64,000 bases of DNA from NCBI GenBank assembly GCA_015484555.1, contig WFMZ01000030.1, forward strand, positions 1 to 64,000, given 5' to 3'. Under the pieces are notes generated by a model. The model saw only the letters and a program-made list of their open reading frames with translations, had not been told where the DNA came from and did no database searches. The translations under genes and the position numbers were made by a program. Each line of letters starts with the position of its first letter. Within the stretch, counting starts at the first letter, position 1. Positions 36,546 to 46,045 of the stretch are shown piece after piece. Source of the stretch: Hydrogenovibrio sp. (lineage in GTDB: Bacteria; Pseudomonadota; Gammaproteobacteria; Thiomicrospirales; Thiomicrospiraceae).

Positions 36546-37222
36546 TTATTTTTCATTCAAAAATTTTCTCTTAACCACTTTAAATTTTTTGTAACACGCA
36601 ATATCTTTAACCGATGAGACCTGGCTTACAAAAACGTGTATATTTTTATATTCTAATTTTTTCAGGTATTTTACAGGTACATTCCACCATTCGCTTTTTA
36701 ATAGAAGCTCTATTTTAATCTTATCAAAGCGAAAACGAATATGTCGTGCAGGGTTACCTGCAACAATTTCATACGGTAATACATCTTTTGTAACAACAGA
36801 ATTTATACCAATAACTGCTCCGGTAGCAACCTCAACCCCAGACATAACCACTGCCCCTTGGCCTATCCATACATCATGACCTATTCGACTGCTTAATGAC
36901 TTAGTTTTATGCTGTATATAAACCTCAGGACTTGTTGTCGCCCACGTTAAGGGATGTCTTTGTTTATCCATTCCAAGCATCACATTATTCCCGATAGAGC
37001 AATATCGACCTATTGAAGAAACAAGATGAATCTCCCCCCCCTTATATAAGAGTGAGCGCCAATATGACATACACCATTATCAAAATTAGGAAGAACTCTT
37101 GTTTCCTCAAGATCAACATGCGCTTCTAAAATTAGCCGAGCTTCTCTGTGAATATTTTCAAAATTTTTAATCTTGACATGATTAAATCTAGCTTTTTTTA
37201 CATAAAAGAAATTACTTAACAA
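36546..37222 (-). pseudogene. Frameshifted hexapeptide-repeat O-acetyltransferase (possible phase-variable gene)
   Basis: Two overlapping frames make one left-handed beta-helix acetyltransferase. The first (from a TTG at 37222 with GAGG upstream) ends HIGAHSYIRGGRFIL...; the second carries GGEIHLVSSIGRYCSIGNNV, then IGHDVWIGQGAVVMSGVEVATGAVIGINSVVTKDVLPYEIVAGNPA. They meet at eight G's on the minus strand (C's at 37034-37041). Nine or six G's would restore HIGAHSYIRGGEIHL. CatB/WbbJ-like enzymes acetylate sugars; location in the LPS cluster suggests the O-chain or core. Either a phase-variable OFF state or a base-count error explains the break. Confidence 0.8.
37034..37041. repeat. Homopolymer tract of eight C (G on the coding strand)
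   Basis: This tract sits exactly at the frame break of the O-acetyltransferase gene and is the longest G/C run I noticed in the window. Confidence 0.85.
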
Positions 37223-37241
37223 AATATACCTCTAATGCAAG

Positions 37242-37970
37242 TTACTTAAACCAACAATCTTTAACCCAAGGTGCTTCTTTATATTTATCATAAGGGCCAT
37301 TCATAACATCTTCAGGGTTGGGTAAACCATGAAATAAAACAATGGCTGAACTTGGTCGTTCAACATGTCCTTTAGGCAATAAAATTGGAAATAATACTCT
37401 TAAAAATCTACCCCAACTACCAAAAGACCATTTTGTCTTGGAATTTAAATCTATTTTAAAAGAACAAACTAAATCTTTAGGTAAAATTTTAGCGGAAGGC
37501 ATTATCCTTTCAATCCAATCTTGATCTCCATGAAAATGTTGGACAATATAGTCTGACTGTTCCCAAAACGACTCCCACAAGAAATTAAGCGTATTATATT
37601 TAAAACACATCACGGAGCTGTTCATTCGATCAATAGAGTCATCAGAGCTAATCACCAACCGTTCATCGTAAAATAAAATGGGGGAAAGATCATTCAAAAT
37701 AACGACATCGAGATCTAAATACAACACTAAATCATTCTCAGAAAAGGGTAAAAACCCATCTTTAAACAACAATAACTTATACCACCAGCCTTGCAACCCT
37801 AAATTAGGTAATTCAATGGTACGGACTTCATTACGAAGACCTGAAGGTGCTTCTGTTAAGCAGTAAAATTCAAATTGACAACCAATATGACTCTCTACCA
37901 TTTTATAAAGCTTATTGACATAAGAAGCAGCATACTTCTCACCCCACTTCAAACAAACTACTTTAACCAT
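37242..37970 (-). CDS. Glycosyltransferase, GT-A-like
   Basis: A 242-residue protein with LVLYLDLDVVILNDLSPI near 80-97, where D-L-D is the metal- and nucleotide-sugar-binding DxD motif of GT-A enzymes, and YKEAPWVKDCWFK at the end. Its GWWYKLLLFKDGFLPF and FHGDQDWIERIMP segments resemble small LPS/capsule glycosyltransferases of unknown specificity. The ATG at 37970 overlaps the stop of the ligase gene by 8 bases, so they are coupled; a GTG four codons upstream is possible. Confidence 0.72.
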   Translation of the reverse strand: MVKVVCLKWGEKYAASYVNKLYKMVESHIGCQFEFYCLTEAPSGLRNEVRTIELPNLGLQGWWYKLLLFKDGFLPFSENDLVLYLDLDVVILNDLSPILFYDERLVISSDDSIDRMNSSVMCFKYNTLNFLWESFWEQSDYIVQHFHGDQDWIERIMPSAKILPKDLVCSFKIDLNSKTKWSFGSWGRFLRVLFPILLPKGHVERPSSAIVLFHGLPNPEDVMNGPYDKYKEAPWVKDCWFK

Positions 37971-39222
37971 TATTCTTTGCACTCCGAATGCGTTTACTAG
38001 CCCAAGAAATTAAACTACTTACTACCAACATATACGCTATGGTTGTGTAGGTATAAGTAAACAAAGCGCCAAAGAACATCACTATGTACACCCCTCCCAT
38101 CATGCCAATAGAAACCCAGGCTTGCAAAGGGTCCACCTTTAACCATTTAATAAATACAAATAAAGGGTAAAGTAAGAAAACTAACAATGAAATCAAACCA
38201 AAGATACCGGAAAGCACCCAATCCATTAAATACTGGTTATGCAATTGAGTAAAACTTTTCAATAAACTTTTACCCCCCTCTGGAAAACTCAGACTATCGA
38301 CATAGGGCCATAAGCCATATTCCTTATAATAACCCGGTCCCCAGCCTAGCAACGGTTTTTTCTTGATAAGATCTACGCCTATTTCTGCCATTTGGTACCT
38401 TAGACCCAGTGATGTCATAAGGTTTCCTTTATCTACAGCCTGGTTATAATCAGTTACAACCTGTTTTATCGTATCTCTTTGTACCCATGCAGCGCTTGTT
38501 ACAAGAAGAGCGAACACAACAACAATGGTAATTTTTTGCTTCATTTCAAGAAACTTTGCATGAAAAAAGGCCCAACCTACAAAACCAAATAAGGTCACAA
38601 TATACATAACCAAAGGTGTTCTTTTTTTAATCAGCAAGACTAAAATCAACCCGACAATAGCCATGAGCCACCAAAACTTTTGATTTGAATTACGACTAGC
38701 CAATACCAGTGCAATTGCCGCACCTAAAGGGATGATAAACCCTGTCGCACCATAATCTGCATAAAGAGAACCTAGCTTATAACTGCTATCGAATATGTCT
38801 TGAGCATGAGCAAGCATAGTCGACTCAACAAGCAATATTAATAGACCGAGGGAGATAATTGAAAATGCCACTATTTTTAAAGAGAGGCTTTCAAAGCCAT
38901 GTTTGATTGAAATAAAAAACCAGCCTGATAATAACACAATAAATAATGGCGAAGATATCCGCCAAATACCGTCATTGGTATAAGGCATTCTTAATAAAAA
39001 GCTCAATAAAAATACACCTGCATAAGCCAATGACACCCAGAGCCAGCCTTTATCAAAATAGGTTAAAGAAATTTCTTTATGCTGCCTCGACTTGTACCCT
39101 AAATAAATATAACAAACAATAAATATCAAAAATGATATTTGAATCATAGATTCGATCAATATCGCCACGATGGCCATAAAGGTCATAATGACAAATATAT
39201 TTCTTTCAGACAGTTTAAACAT
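37963..39222 (-). CDS. O-antigen ligase-like (WaaL/Wzy) membrane protein
   Basis: A 419-residue protein with about ten to twelve hydrophobic segments and a periplasmic loop (about 255-320) holding KKPLLGWGPGYYKEYG and QLHNQYLMDWVLSGI. These are the G-x-G-x and H-N-x-Y-L features of the Wzy_C family, which covers WaaL ligases and Wzy polymerases. Arg residues in the loop fit a ligase joining O-chain to lipid A-core. Its place among core heptosyltransferases favours WaaL. Confidence 0.8.
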   Translation of the reverse strand: MFKLSERNIFVIMTFMAIVAILIESMIQISFLIFIVCYIYLGYKSRQHKEISLTYFDKGWLWVSLAYAGVFLLSFLLRMPYTNDGIWRISSPLFIVLLSGWFFISIKHGFESLSLKIVAFSIISLGLLILLVESTMLAHAQDIFDSSYKLGSLYADYGATGFIIPLGAAIALVLASRNSNQKFWWLMAIVGLILVLLIKKRTPLVMYIVTLFGFVGWAFFHAKFLEMKQKITIVVVFALLVTSAAWVQRDTIKQVVTDYNQAVDKGNLMTSLGLRYQMAEIGVDLIKKKPLLGWGPGYYKEYGLWPYVDSLSFPEGGKSLLKSFTQLHNQYLMDWVLSGIFGLISLLVFLLYPLFVFIKWLKVDPLQAWVSIGMMGGVYIVMFFGALFTYTYTTIAYMLVVSSLISWASKRIRSAKNNG

Positions 39223-39312
39223 TTTATATATCTCTATTATTTTAAAATTTAAATTAACAACCCAGAATATTTTCTAAACCAAAAAAGAATTAAAAACTCT
39301 TAGCCCTTTTAG

Positions 39313-40392
39313 TTATAAGAATTTCTTTATCGCATCCAGTACCGTGTCAGCACCTAGTTCTTTCATACAACGTAAATCATACGGGCACACATCTCTAGAA
39401 CGATACAAATAACAGGGTGCACAAGACAGGTCATTTTTTATAAGCCCAATATGCCTAGCATCACCAACAGGAAAGGTTGAACGAACAGGCAAGACATTAA
39501 AGATTGCAACTACATTAGGTTTGTTAGCCCCTAAGGCCAAATGAACAAACCCTGATTCGGGTCCCATAACAATATCTACCTGAGCTAAAATTGCTGCTGT
39601 TTTAGTAACACTATAAGACTGAACTGCAATTGACTCTTGTGACCAGGTTTTCAATAATTTTTTAGCCTCAACGACTTCATTTGGTGCGACCATCATAATC
39701 GGTAACACATTCAGTTCTTGTAAAGCTTGTAGTAATTTAGTCCACCCTTGGTTCGTCCAACGTCTTTTAGGATCTGTTGAAAAAGGATTAAAAAGAAAAA
39801 TCTTTTTACCTAGCTGCCTATTTTCTTTGTTCCAATTTTCCGCATACTGTTGATCTTGTTGAGAAAACCAATTTTCACGCTCATAAATATTGTTAGGCGA
39901 AACCCCTACGGCTCTTAACATATCAAAGATATTTTCTGGACGGTATCGAGAAGAAAACTGCTGGTGTAGCTGAACAGTTAATAGTGGAGCAGTACCATCT
40001 TCATCATAACCAACACGATTAGGAATGCCAGCCAAGAAAGAGATTAATGCAGTTCTTAATGTACCTGAAGCCAAAAAAGTAATATCAAACTTCGCTTCAC
40101 GCACTTTTTTAATTAGCTTAAAACTTTCTTTTTTATTAAAAAGCCATGCTTCATCAATATAGGGACAATTCTGCATTAATCCCAAGGTTAAAGGGCCCAC
40201 TAAATTGACAATAAAGGCATTTGGGAAAGCCATTCGTAATTCTCTAAAAAAGGGGGTACTCATCGCTAAACCACCAAGTTGGTCAATGCCCTGAACCAAT
40301 ATTCTATTTACCTGTTTAATATCAAAATCTTTTTTAATATTTAAACGCTGATTTGGTTCCAGAAAATTGGCATCTACTTTAATTTGTTTCAT
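39313..40392 (-). CDS. LPS heptosyltransferase-like GT9 protein
   Basis: A 359-residue GT-B glycosyltransferase of family 9. Visible are ILVQGIDQLGGLAMSTPFFRELRMAFPNAFI near 31-61, FNPFSTDPKRRWTNQGW, and the nucleotide-sugar site MGPESGFVHLALGANKPNVVAIF. The C-terminus has Cys residues (LSCAPCYLYRSRDVCPYDLRCMKEL) typical of the RfaF/RfaQ branch. It overlaps the upstream gene by 14 bases. The enzyme presumably adds a heptose or related sugar to the LPS core. Confidence 0.82.
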   Translation of the reverse strand: MKQIKVDANFLEPNQRLNIKKDFDIKQVNRILVQGIDQLGGLAMSTPFFRELRMAFPNAFIVNLVGPLTLGLMQNCPYIDEAWLFNKKESFKLIKKVREAKFDITFLASGTLRTALISFLAGIPNRVGYDEDGTAPLLTVQLHQQFSSRYRPENIFDMLRAVGVSPNNIYERENWFSQQDQQYAENWNKENRQLGKKIFLFNPFSTDPKRRWTNQGWTKLLQALQELNVLPIMMVAPNEVVEAKKLLKTWSQESIAVQSYSVTKTAAILAQVDIVMGPESGFVHLALGANKPNVVAIFNVLPVRSTFPVGDARHIGLIKNDLSCAPCYLYRSRDVCPYDLRCMKELGADTVLDAIKKFL

Positions 40393-41515
40393 TATTTACC
40401 CTCTTCACAACCACTTCATTAAACTCATTCACCACATTGATATTCATTCCCTCAATCATCGTAATAAATTGACACTGATAGGAATCCTGCTTAGATAAAA
40501 CTGCGAATAATGAGAGATCTGGGCGCAACCATTTGCAAGTTAACAAGGCCGTACAAACATCCCCTACGACAGCACATTGTTCATCTAATAATGGCAATAT
40601 AAACTCAGATGCTAATGCCGAGGTAACAACCTTAAAAGCGCCTGCGTCACAAAGCAAAAAAGGGTCATACTCTTGAACAATAGGGTGATACTTTACCGCT
40701 ACATTGATGCCGCTTTCAGCTTGAATTCGAATAAATTCTGTTACTTTCGCTTGGTACCCGGTCATTTTTTCGACATCATGTGGGTGTGCGATAAAAATAA
40801 GCAATTCAATATCCTGATACCCTTCCGTATCCTCTCCACACTCGTCTAGCAGCGCACTACTCAAGGCTAATATACGGCTGTCTGTAAACATCTGCAAAGG
40901 TAACTGACAAACAGCTTTTCCTGTCACAATTTCTTTTAAAGCCTGTTCAGGTTGAAATAAATAAAGCTGCTTTATTTTAGAACTACCGCCCACAAAATAG
41001 GGCTCTTCCCACCAGAATCCATAAGATATTTTCTTTAAAAAACTATTCAGTTTATCTTTATACCAAACCGACTCTCTACCTTGATAACTATATAAACCAT
41101 CATCTAAATAACCCCCAACCACGTTAGGAGCACAAGATTTAAGAATATTTAATATATATTGAAATTCAACTCGACGATCACTACCGGTTAGGACATAATT
41201 TGGACTAAAGCTTTGTAATAATTGTTTAATTTTAAAAAAATTTTGCTTACGTTCTGCGAGTTTTTTTATCCCCTTTACGGAACCTGCAAAAATTTGTACT
41301 GAAGAAAATGGGGAGCCGATCCAGCGTTGTAAGACCTGATAATAGAAATTATTCTCTGTTATCTTTTGATCAACCAACCAAAGTTGTTTTTCACCTGCCT
41401 CACTCGCCATTAAAGCGTGAGTACAAGCCACTAATATATTCAAAGGCGTTGAAACAACATACAAAATAGTCTTTTCTTTAAACTCTTTACCCGAACAGGC
41501 TTGGAAATTATTCAT
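40379..41515 (-). CDS. Sialyltransferase-like glycosyltransferase
   Basis: A 378-residue protein I cannot place firmly. It begins with a Rossmann-like strand (TILYVVSTPLNILVACTHAL), has GGYLDDGLYSYQGR near 140-153 and VKYHPIVQEYDPF near 283-295. A D/E-D/E-G motif followed later by an H-P motif is the signature of bacterial sialyltransferases (GT38, GT52, GT80) and related CMP-sugar enzymes. No neuA/neuB/neuC genes for sialic acid are in the window, so the donor could be another CMP-sugar such as Kdo. ATGA overlap with waaC places it in the LPS operon. Confidence 0.55.
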   Translation of the reverse strand: MNNFQACSGKEFKEKTILYVVSTPLNILVACTHALMASEAGEKQLWLVDQKITENNFYYQVLQRWIGSPFSSVQIFAGSVKGIKKLAERKQNFFKIKQLLQSFSPNYVLTGSDRRVEFQYILNILKSCAPNVVGGYLDDGLYSYQGRESVWYKDKLNSFLKKISYGFWWEEPYFVGGSSKIKQLYLFQPEQALKEIVTGKAVCQLPLQMFTDSRILALSSALLDECGEDTEGYQDIELLIFIAHPHDVEKMTGYQAKVTEFIRIQAESGINVAVKYHPIVQEYDPFLLCDAGAFKVVTSALASEFILPLLDEQCAVVGDVCTALLTCKWLRPDLSLFAVLSKQDSYQCQFITMIEGMNINVVNEFNEVVVKRVNNETN

Positions 41516-42531
41516 TTACATAACAACCTATAAACAGCCGCCACGCTTAAACATTGCAAAGACTGCTTTTTTTGCTCTTTACTGGTAAATTCTTTAATAT
41601 AATCTTGTGCCAAAGGAGACGCCAGTTGAGTTACCTTGTTTCCTTTTGCCCCTACTTTTTTAGGATCTGTGACCCGATAGAGTACAACCATCGGCACATC
41701 AAGTGCGGCTGCGACGTGAGATAAACCCGTATCAACCGACACCACAAAACTAGCATACTTTAAACAAATAGCCACTTCATTTAAACTCATTTTGTTTTCA
41801 GGTACCCACCCCTGGCGATTTTTGCCTTTCAAACGTTCTGAACGTGCCTTTTCTTCCGCATTTCCCCAAGGGTACACAATGGTTAACCTACCTTCATATT
41901 GTTGTTGAAGTTGCTCTGCCAGCAAAACCCAATGTTCTTCTGGCCAATATTTGGTTGGCCAGGTTGTGCCGTGTAAAAATACGGCATAAGGCTGTTGGAT
42001 ATTAGCTAACGGTTGCCAGCTATCCGTTGCTAAACCATATTGAATATGTTCTTCTTCCTGTGCTTTATTAAGCGGATAACCAAGCACTTTTGCAAACAAT
42101 TCTCTTAAGCGCCAAATAGCGTGTTGCTGCTTATCTACTTTTATTTTTCGAGTATAAAATAAAGACGCTAAGGGTTCGCGTGCGCTACTCCAATCTAGTC
42201 CGGCTTTAACATTGGCATTTATTTTTCGCACCACCCAGGCACTTTTTAGTAAGCCTTGTGCATCAATCACTAAATCGTACTGTTGCTCATTAATAGCTTG
42301 AAAAAAAGTTCGAATGGCTTTTCGAGAACGAAAAGGATGTTTACGCCATGCTCTTAACTCAATTGGCCAAACAGTCTTAACGGCTGGATGCCAAGTGGGA
42401 ATTTCTGCGAAGTCTTTTTCTACTACCCAGTCCACTTGCAAATTAGGGATGCGTTGCATAGCATCACTCAACGCTGGAAAGGTATGAAACACATCTCCCA
42501 TTGAGGACATTTTGATCAGCAAAACTTTCAT
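41512..42531 (-). CDS. waaC: LPS heptosyltransferase I
   Basis: A 339-residue GT9 enzyme that adds the first heptose to Kdo2-lipid A. It has the typical start KVLLIKMSSMGDVFHTFPALSDA, VIDAQGLLKSAWV, FLHGTTWPTKYWPEEHW and FVVSVDTGLSHVAAALDVPMVVLY. Residues GKNRQGWVP between ERL and ENKMSLNEVA come from a copy of the dispersed repeat (41806-41823), replacing a variable loop of the family. The frame is intact. It follows rfaD with only three bases between them. Confidence 0.93.
   Translation of the reverse strand: MKVLLIKMSSMGDVFHTFPALSDAMQRIPNLQVDWVVEKDFAEIPTWHPAVKTVWPIELRAWRKHPFRSRKAIRTFFQAINEQQYDLVIDAQGLLKSAWVVRKINANVKAGLDWSSAREPLASLFYTRKIKVDKQQHAIWRLRELFAKVLGYPLNKAQEEEHIQYGLATDSWQPLANIQQPYAVFLHGTTWPTKYWPEEHWVLLAEQLQQQYEGRLTIVYPWGNAEEKARSERLKGKNRQGWVPENKMSLNEVAICLKYASFVVSVDTGLSHVAAALDVPMVVLYRVTDPKKVGAKGNKVTQLASPLAQDYIKEFTSKEQKKQSLQCLSVAAVYRLLCK
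41806..41823 (-). repeat. Dispersed CCAGGGGTGG repeat, copy 6 (inside waaC)
   Basis: A perfect reverse-strand copy of AAAAATCGCCAGGGGTGG, read in the waaC frame as K-N-R-Q-G-W. The following GTA is shared with copy 3. Confidence 0.8.
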
Positions 42532-42534
42532 TAT

Positions 42535-43503
42535 TTATTTTTTAAAATTCAATGTATGAGGATTTTCAGTTAGCCATTGAAGGTATTTTTGGACACCCTC
42601 TGCGACAGTGTGAAATGGTTGCTCATAGCCTGCCTTTCGTAACAAGCCATTATCTGCCTGTGTAAAGCTTTGATAAGCACCCTTTAAAGATTCAGGGAAC
42701 GGAATGTATTCTATTTCCCCTTTTTTATGAAACTGAATTACTGCATCAGCAATATTTTGAAAAGGTTCCGCCGCTGCTGGCCCTAGATTAAAAATACCCG
42801 ATTTTTCAGGGTGATCCATAAACCATAGATTAACCTTAACCACATCTTCAATATAGACAAAATCTCTGGTTTGTTGACCCGCTTCATAACCATCATAAGG
42901 GCCAAATAACTTTAACTTCTCTCCCGCTAAAATTTGGTTATGCAATTTAAAGGCCACGCTGGCCATATCGCCTTTGTGCTGTTCTCTTGGACCATAGACA
43001 TTAAAATATCTAAACCCAACTATTTGGCTTTCTGCTTCTGGCAAAATTTGACGGACATATTGATCAAACTGGAACTTAGAAAAACCATAAACGTTTAACG
43101 GCTTTTCATATTGACGTTCTTCAACAAAAGTAGGGCCATCGCCATAGGTTGCGGCAGAAGATGCATATAAAAAAGGGATTTTTCGACGCAGACAGTAGTC
43201 CAATAGGTCTTTAGAATATTCATAATTATTATTCATCACAAACTTGCCGTCCCACTCAGTGGTGGCAGAACAAGCACCTTCATGAAAGATACAGTCTATT
43301 TTTGGCAGGCCTTCTTCTGCAAAAATACGAGATTGAAAGTCATCTTTATCTAGGTAATCTGCAAAATCACAATCCGCTAAGTTAATGAACTTTTTGCCAT
43401 TTTTTAGGTTGTCGACCACCAATATGTCAGTGCGCCCTTGTGCATTCAGGGCTTTCACTATATTAGAGCCTATAAAGCCTGCACCACCTGTAACAACAAT
43501 CAT
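42535..43503 (-). CDS. rfaD: ADP-L-glycero-D-manno-heptose 6-epimerase
   Basis: A 322-residue short-chain dehydrogenase-type epimerase making the heptose donor for LPS core. NAD(P) site [17 protein letters not shown] is at the start; the catalytic Y-x3-K is in YGFSKFQFD after [34 protein letters not shown] is a family landmark. It is the first gene of the leftward LPS operon and feeds waaC next to it. Confidence 0.95.
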   Translation of the reverse strand: MIVVTGGAGFIGSNIVKALNAQGRTDILVVDNLKNGKKFINLADCDFADYLDKDDFQSRIFAEEGLPKIDCIFHEGACSATTEWDGKFVMNNNYEYSKDLLDYCLRRKIPFLYASSAATYGDGPTFVEERQYEKPLNVYGFSKFQFDQYVRQILPEAESQIVGFRYFNVYGPREQHKGDMASVAFKLHNQILAGEKLKLFGPYDGYEAGQQTRDFVYIEDVVKVNLWFMDHPEKSGIFNLGPAAAEPFQNIADAVIQFHKKGEIEYIPFPESLKGAYQSFTQADNGLLRKAGYEQPFHTVAEGVQKYLQWLTENPHTLNFKK

Positions 43504-43616
43504 CTTAGCCCCTAACTTTAGTATATTAAAGGCTAGATTTTAGCATTATTCCTGAATAATTTTCATAAAAAAGGTAAAATCAGGCGTTGTTAACAAATTA
43601 CAGGCAAAGCCAAAAA

Positions 43617-44279
43617 ATGGAAAGACTCAATACAAAATCAGGCCGATTCATCGCTCACCTACAAGCTTGGTTTATTGACCATGAAATTCTTAGAGTTTTA
43701 TTCCGTAATTTTTACGCGCTTTCTGCTGATGCTTATCGCAGCAACCATCCTTCTCCTCGTTTTATCAAAAAACTAAAAAAAGAAGTCGGCTTAAACACCA
43801 TTATCAGCATGAGAAGAGCTGACAAAACGGGACAGTATCGCCTAGAAAAAGAAGCCTGTGATAATTTGGGCATTACTTTGGTTCACCTAACCATGTCATC
43901 GAGAAGCTTTCCTGATGTTGAGAATATTTTAAAGGCAAAAGAAATTCTGGAAACCGCTACCTACCCTATTTTAATCCATTGTAAATCAGGGGCAGACAGG
44001 GCGGGGTTAATGAGTGTTTTCTACAAACACTTCATTTTAAAGCAACCAATTAAACAAGCCTTATCAGAACTCAGCATGAAGTACGGTCACTTTCGCTGGG
44101 CAGACACGGGCAAGCTAGACTATTTCTTTGATGATTTCCTACAGTTTGAATCACAACACCCTGAAATTACTTTTTTAGACTGGGTAGAAAATCATTACAA
44201 CAAAACTGATTTAGATCAAAGCTTTAAAGCCGAAGGCTGGGCAAACATTGTTGTTAACAAAATTTTACATCGCGAGTGA
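43617..44279 (+). CDS. Tyrosine/dual-specificity phosphatase-like protein
   Basis: A 220-residue protein with the cysteine-phosphatase P-loop HCKSGADRAG (C-x5-R) at about 124-133, preceded by MSSRSFPDVENI whose Asp could be the general acid. The substrate may be a protein, an inositol-like or lipid/sugar phosphate. It lies between divergent rfaD and msbA, eight bases before msbA, so a role in envelope lipid or LPS phosphate handling is plausible but not shown. The ATG at 43617 was preferred to an upstream TTG. Confidence 0.72.
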   Translation: MERLNTKSGRFIAHLQAWFIDHEILRVLFRNFYALSADAYRSNHPSPRFIKKLKKEVGLNTIISMRRADKTGQYRLEKEACDNLGITLVHLTMSSRSFPDVENILKAKEILETATYPILIHCKSGADRAGLMSVFYKHFILKQPIKQALSELSMKYGHFRWADTGKLDYFFDDFLQFESQHPEITFLDWVENHYNKTDLDQSFKAEGWANIVVNKILHRE

Positions 44280-44287
44280 TCTTTTAA

Positions 44288-46045
44288 ATGTTAGATAAAA
44301 AATCCATTCAACTTTACCGCCGCTTATTGCGTTATATCTACCCTTATAAAACAGCCATTGCAACTGCATTGGTGATGATTGTTATCATCGCCACCATGGA
44401 GCCGATGGCTGCAGCCATTTTAGGGCAACTGATTGACAAGAGTTTGATCGAAAAAGACCCTAGCACCTTTATGCTATTACCCGCTCTATTAGCCGCTGTT
44501 TTTGTTGTTAAAGGTATTGCTGAATATTTCAGTACCGTACTTAGCACTTGGATTGCCGAAAAAGCCATCCTAAATATTCGCGGCGACCTTTACCGAAAAA
44601 TACTGCATTTGCCACAAACAGACTATAACGAAACCTCTACCGGCATACTCATGTCTAAAATCACCTACGATGTTCAGCAAACGGGTACGGCACTATCTGA
44701 AGCATGGATTATTATCATTCGTGACTCTTTAATCATCTTAGCCTTGTTAGCCACACTTATTTACTATTCATGGCAATTAACTTTGGTGATGCTGGTAGTG
44801 GGTCCTATTGTTGCCTTCTTTATCGACCAAGCTAGTAAGCTAATGCGAGCTTCCAGCACCAACATGCAACAAGACATGGGCACCTTAACTCACCGCTTAG
44901 AAGAAGGTATTAAAGGTATTCGCGATGTAAAAATTTATGGCGCAGAAAACTATGAACAAAATCGCTTCCATGAGGCCGCTGAATCTTTAAGACAAAATAC
45001 AATGAAGGTAGTTAAGGTCTCTGCCTTAAATGTGCCGTTGGTACAAGTCTTAGCAGCTATTGCACTGTCTATCGTGGTCTATATCGCTATACAGATGGTA
45101 AACAAAGGTGAAATGTCACCAGGGGACTTAATTACCTATGTGACAGCGATGGGACTTATCTTTGAACCTATTCGTCGCATTACCAATATCAACCAAACTA
45201 TCCAAAAAGGGCTGGCAGCAGCGGAAAGTATATTTGCCATGCTAGACAAGGGCAATGAACCTAACCCTGGCTCACGCGCTTTGACAAATTTTAAAGGCGG
45301 GATTCAGTTTAAAAATGTTGATTTCAGCTACCCAAACAGCAATAGCAGTGCTTTAACTAACTTTAACTTAAGTATCCCCGCCCATAAAACGACCGCATTA
45401 GTTGGAGAATCTGGTAGCGGAAAAACAACCATTGCCAACTTAACCGCACAGTTTTACCGCCCTTGTGCTGGCTCAATTCATTTTGATAAAATGGATACCC
45501 AAGATATTGAGCTGAATAATTTAAGAGAACAAATTGCTTATGTTGGGCAAGACATCGTTTTATTTAATGACACGCTTGCTGCAAATATTGCCTATGGCCA
45601 AACACAATACAATACGAAAGAGATTCAAGCCGCAGCCGAATCAGCCCACGCGTGGGACTTTATCTCCGCCCTACCAGAGGGGCTTGATACTATTATTGGT
45701 GACAATGGTACTTTACTTTCCGGCGGACAACGCCAACGGATTGCCATTGCTCGAGCCTTTTTAAAAAATGCACCGATCTTAATCATGGATGAAGCCACTT
45801 CTGCATTAGACAACCAGAGTGAACATAAAATTCAGCTTGCCATACAAGCACTACAAAAAGATAAGACCGTTCTCATCATTGCTCACCGTCTCTCAACCAT
45901 TGAAAAATCAGATAACATTATTGTCATGCAACAAGGTCAAGTTTTAGAACAAGGTGCTCATGTCAGTTTACTCGCACTGAAAGGTGCCTATTACCAGCTA
46001 TATAACCAGCACACGCAATCTGGCACAATACCAAACCATGAATAA
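44288..46045 (+). CDS. msbA: Lipid A export ABC transporter
   Basis: A 585-residue half-transporter with six transmembrane helices (about 20-320) and an ABC domain with Walker [10 protein letters not shown], signature [15 protein letters not shown], Walker [13 protein letters not shown] and the H-loop [10 protein letters not shown]. MsbA flips lipid A-core across the inner membrane. Its location beside core and acyltransferase genes supports MsbA over other exporters. The next gene starts inside its last codons. Confidence 0.92.
   Translation: MLDKKSIQLYRRLLRYIYPYKTAIATALVMIVIIATMEPMAAAILGQLIDKSLIEKDPSTFMLLPALLAAVFVVKGIAEYFSTVLSTWIAEKAILNIRGDLYRKILHLPQTDYNETSTGILMSKITYDVQQTGTALSEAWIIIIRDSLIILALLATLIYYSWQLTLVMLVVGPIVAFFIDQASKLMRASSTNMQQDMGTLTHRLEEGIKGIRDVKIYGAENYEQNRFHEAAESLRQNTMKVVKVSALNVPLVQVLAAIALSIVVYIAIQMVNKGEMSPGDLITYVTAMGLIFEPIRRITNINQTIQKGLAAAESIFAMLDKGNEPNPGSRALTNFKGGIQFKNVDFSYPNSNSSALTNFNLSIPAHKTTALVGESGSGKTTIANLTAQFYRPCAGSIHFDKMDTQDIELNNLREQIAYVGQDIVLFNDTLAANIAYGQTQYNTKEIQAAAESAHAWDFISALPEGLDTIIGDNGTLLSGGQRQRIAIARAFLKNAPILIMDEATSALDNQSEHKIQLAIQALQKDKTVLIIAHRLSTIEKSDNIIVMQQGQVLEQGAHVSLLALKGAYYQLYNQHTQSGTIPNHE

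Noticed and set aside
45984..46037. Longer start for the acyltransferase-like gene within msbA
   Set aside because: The added 18 residues are the msbA C-terminus in another frame; the ATG at 46038 gives the normal family start.
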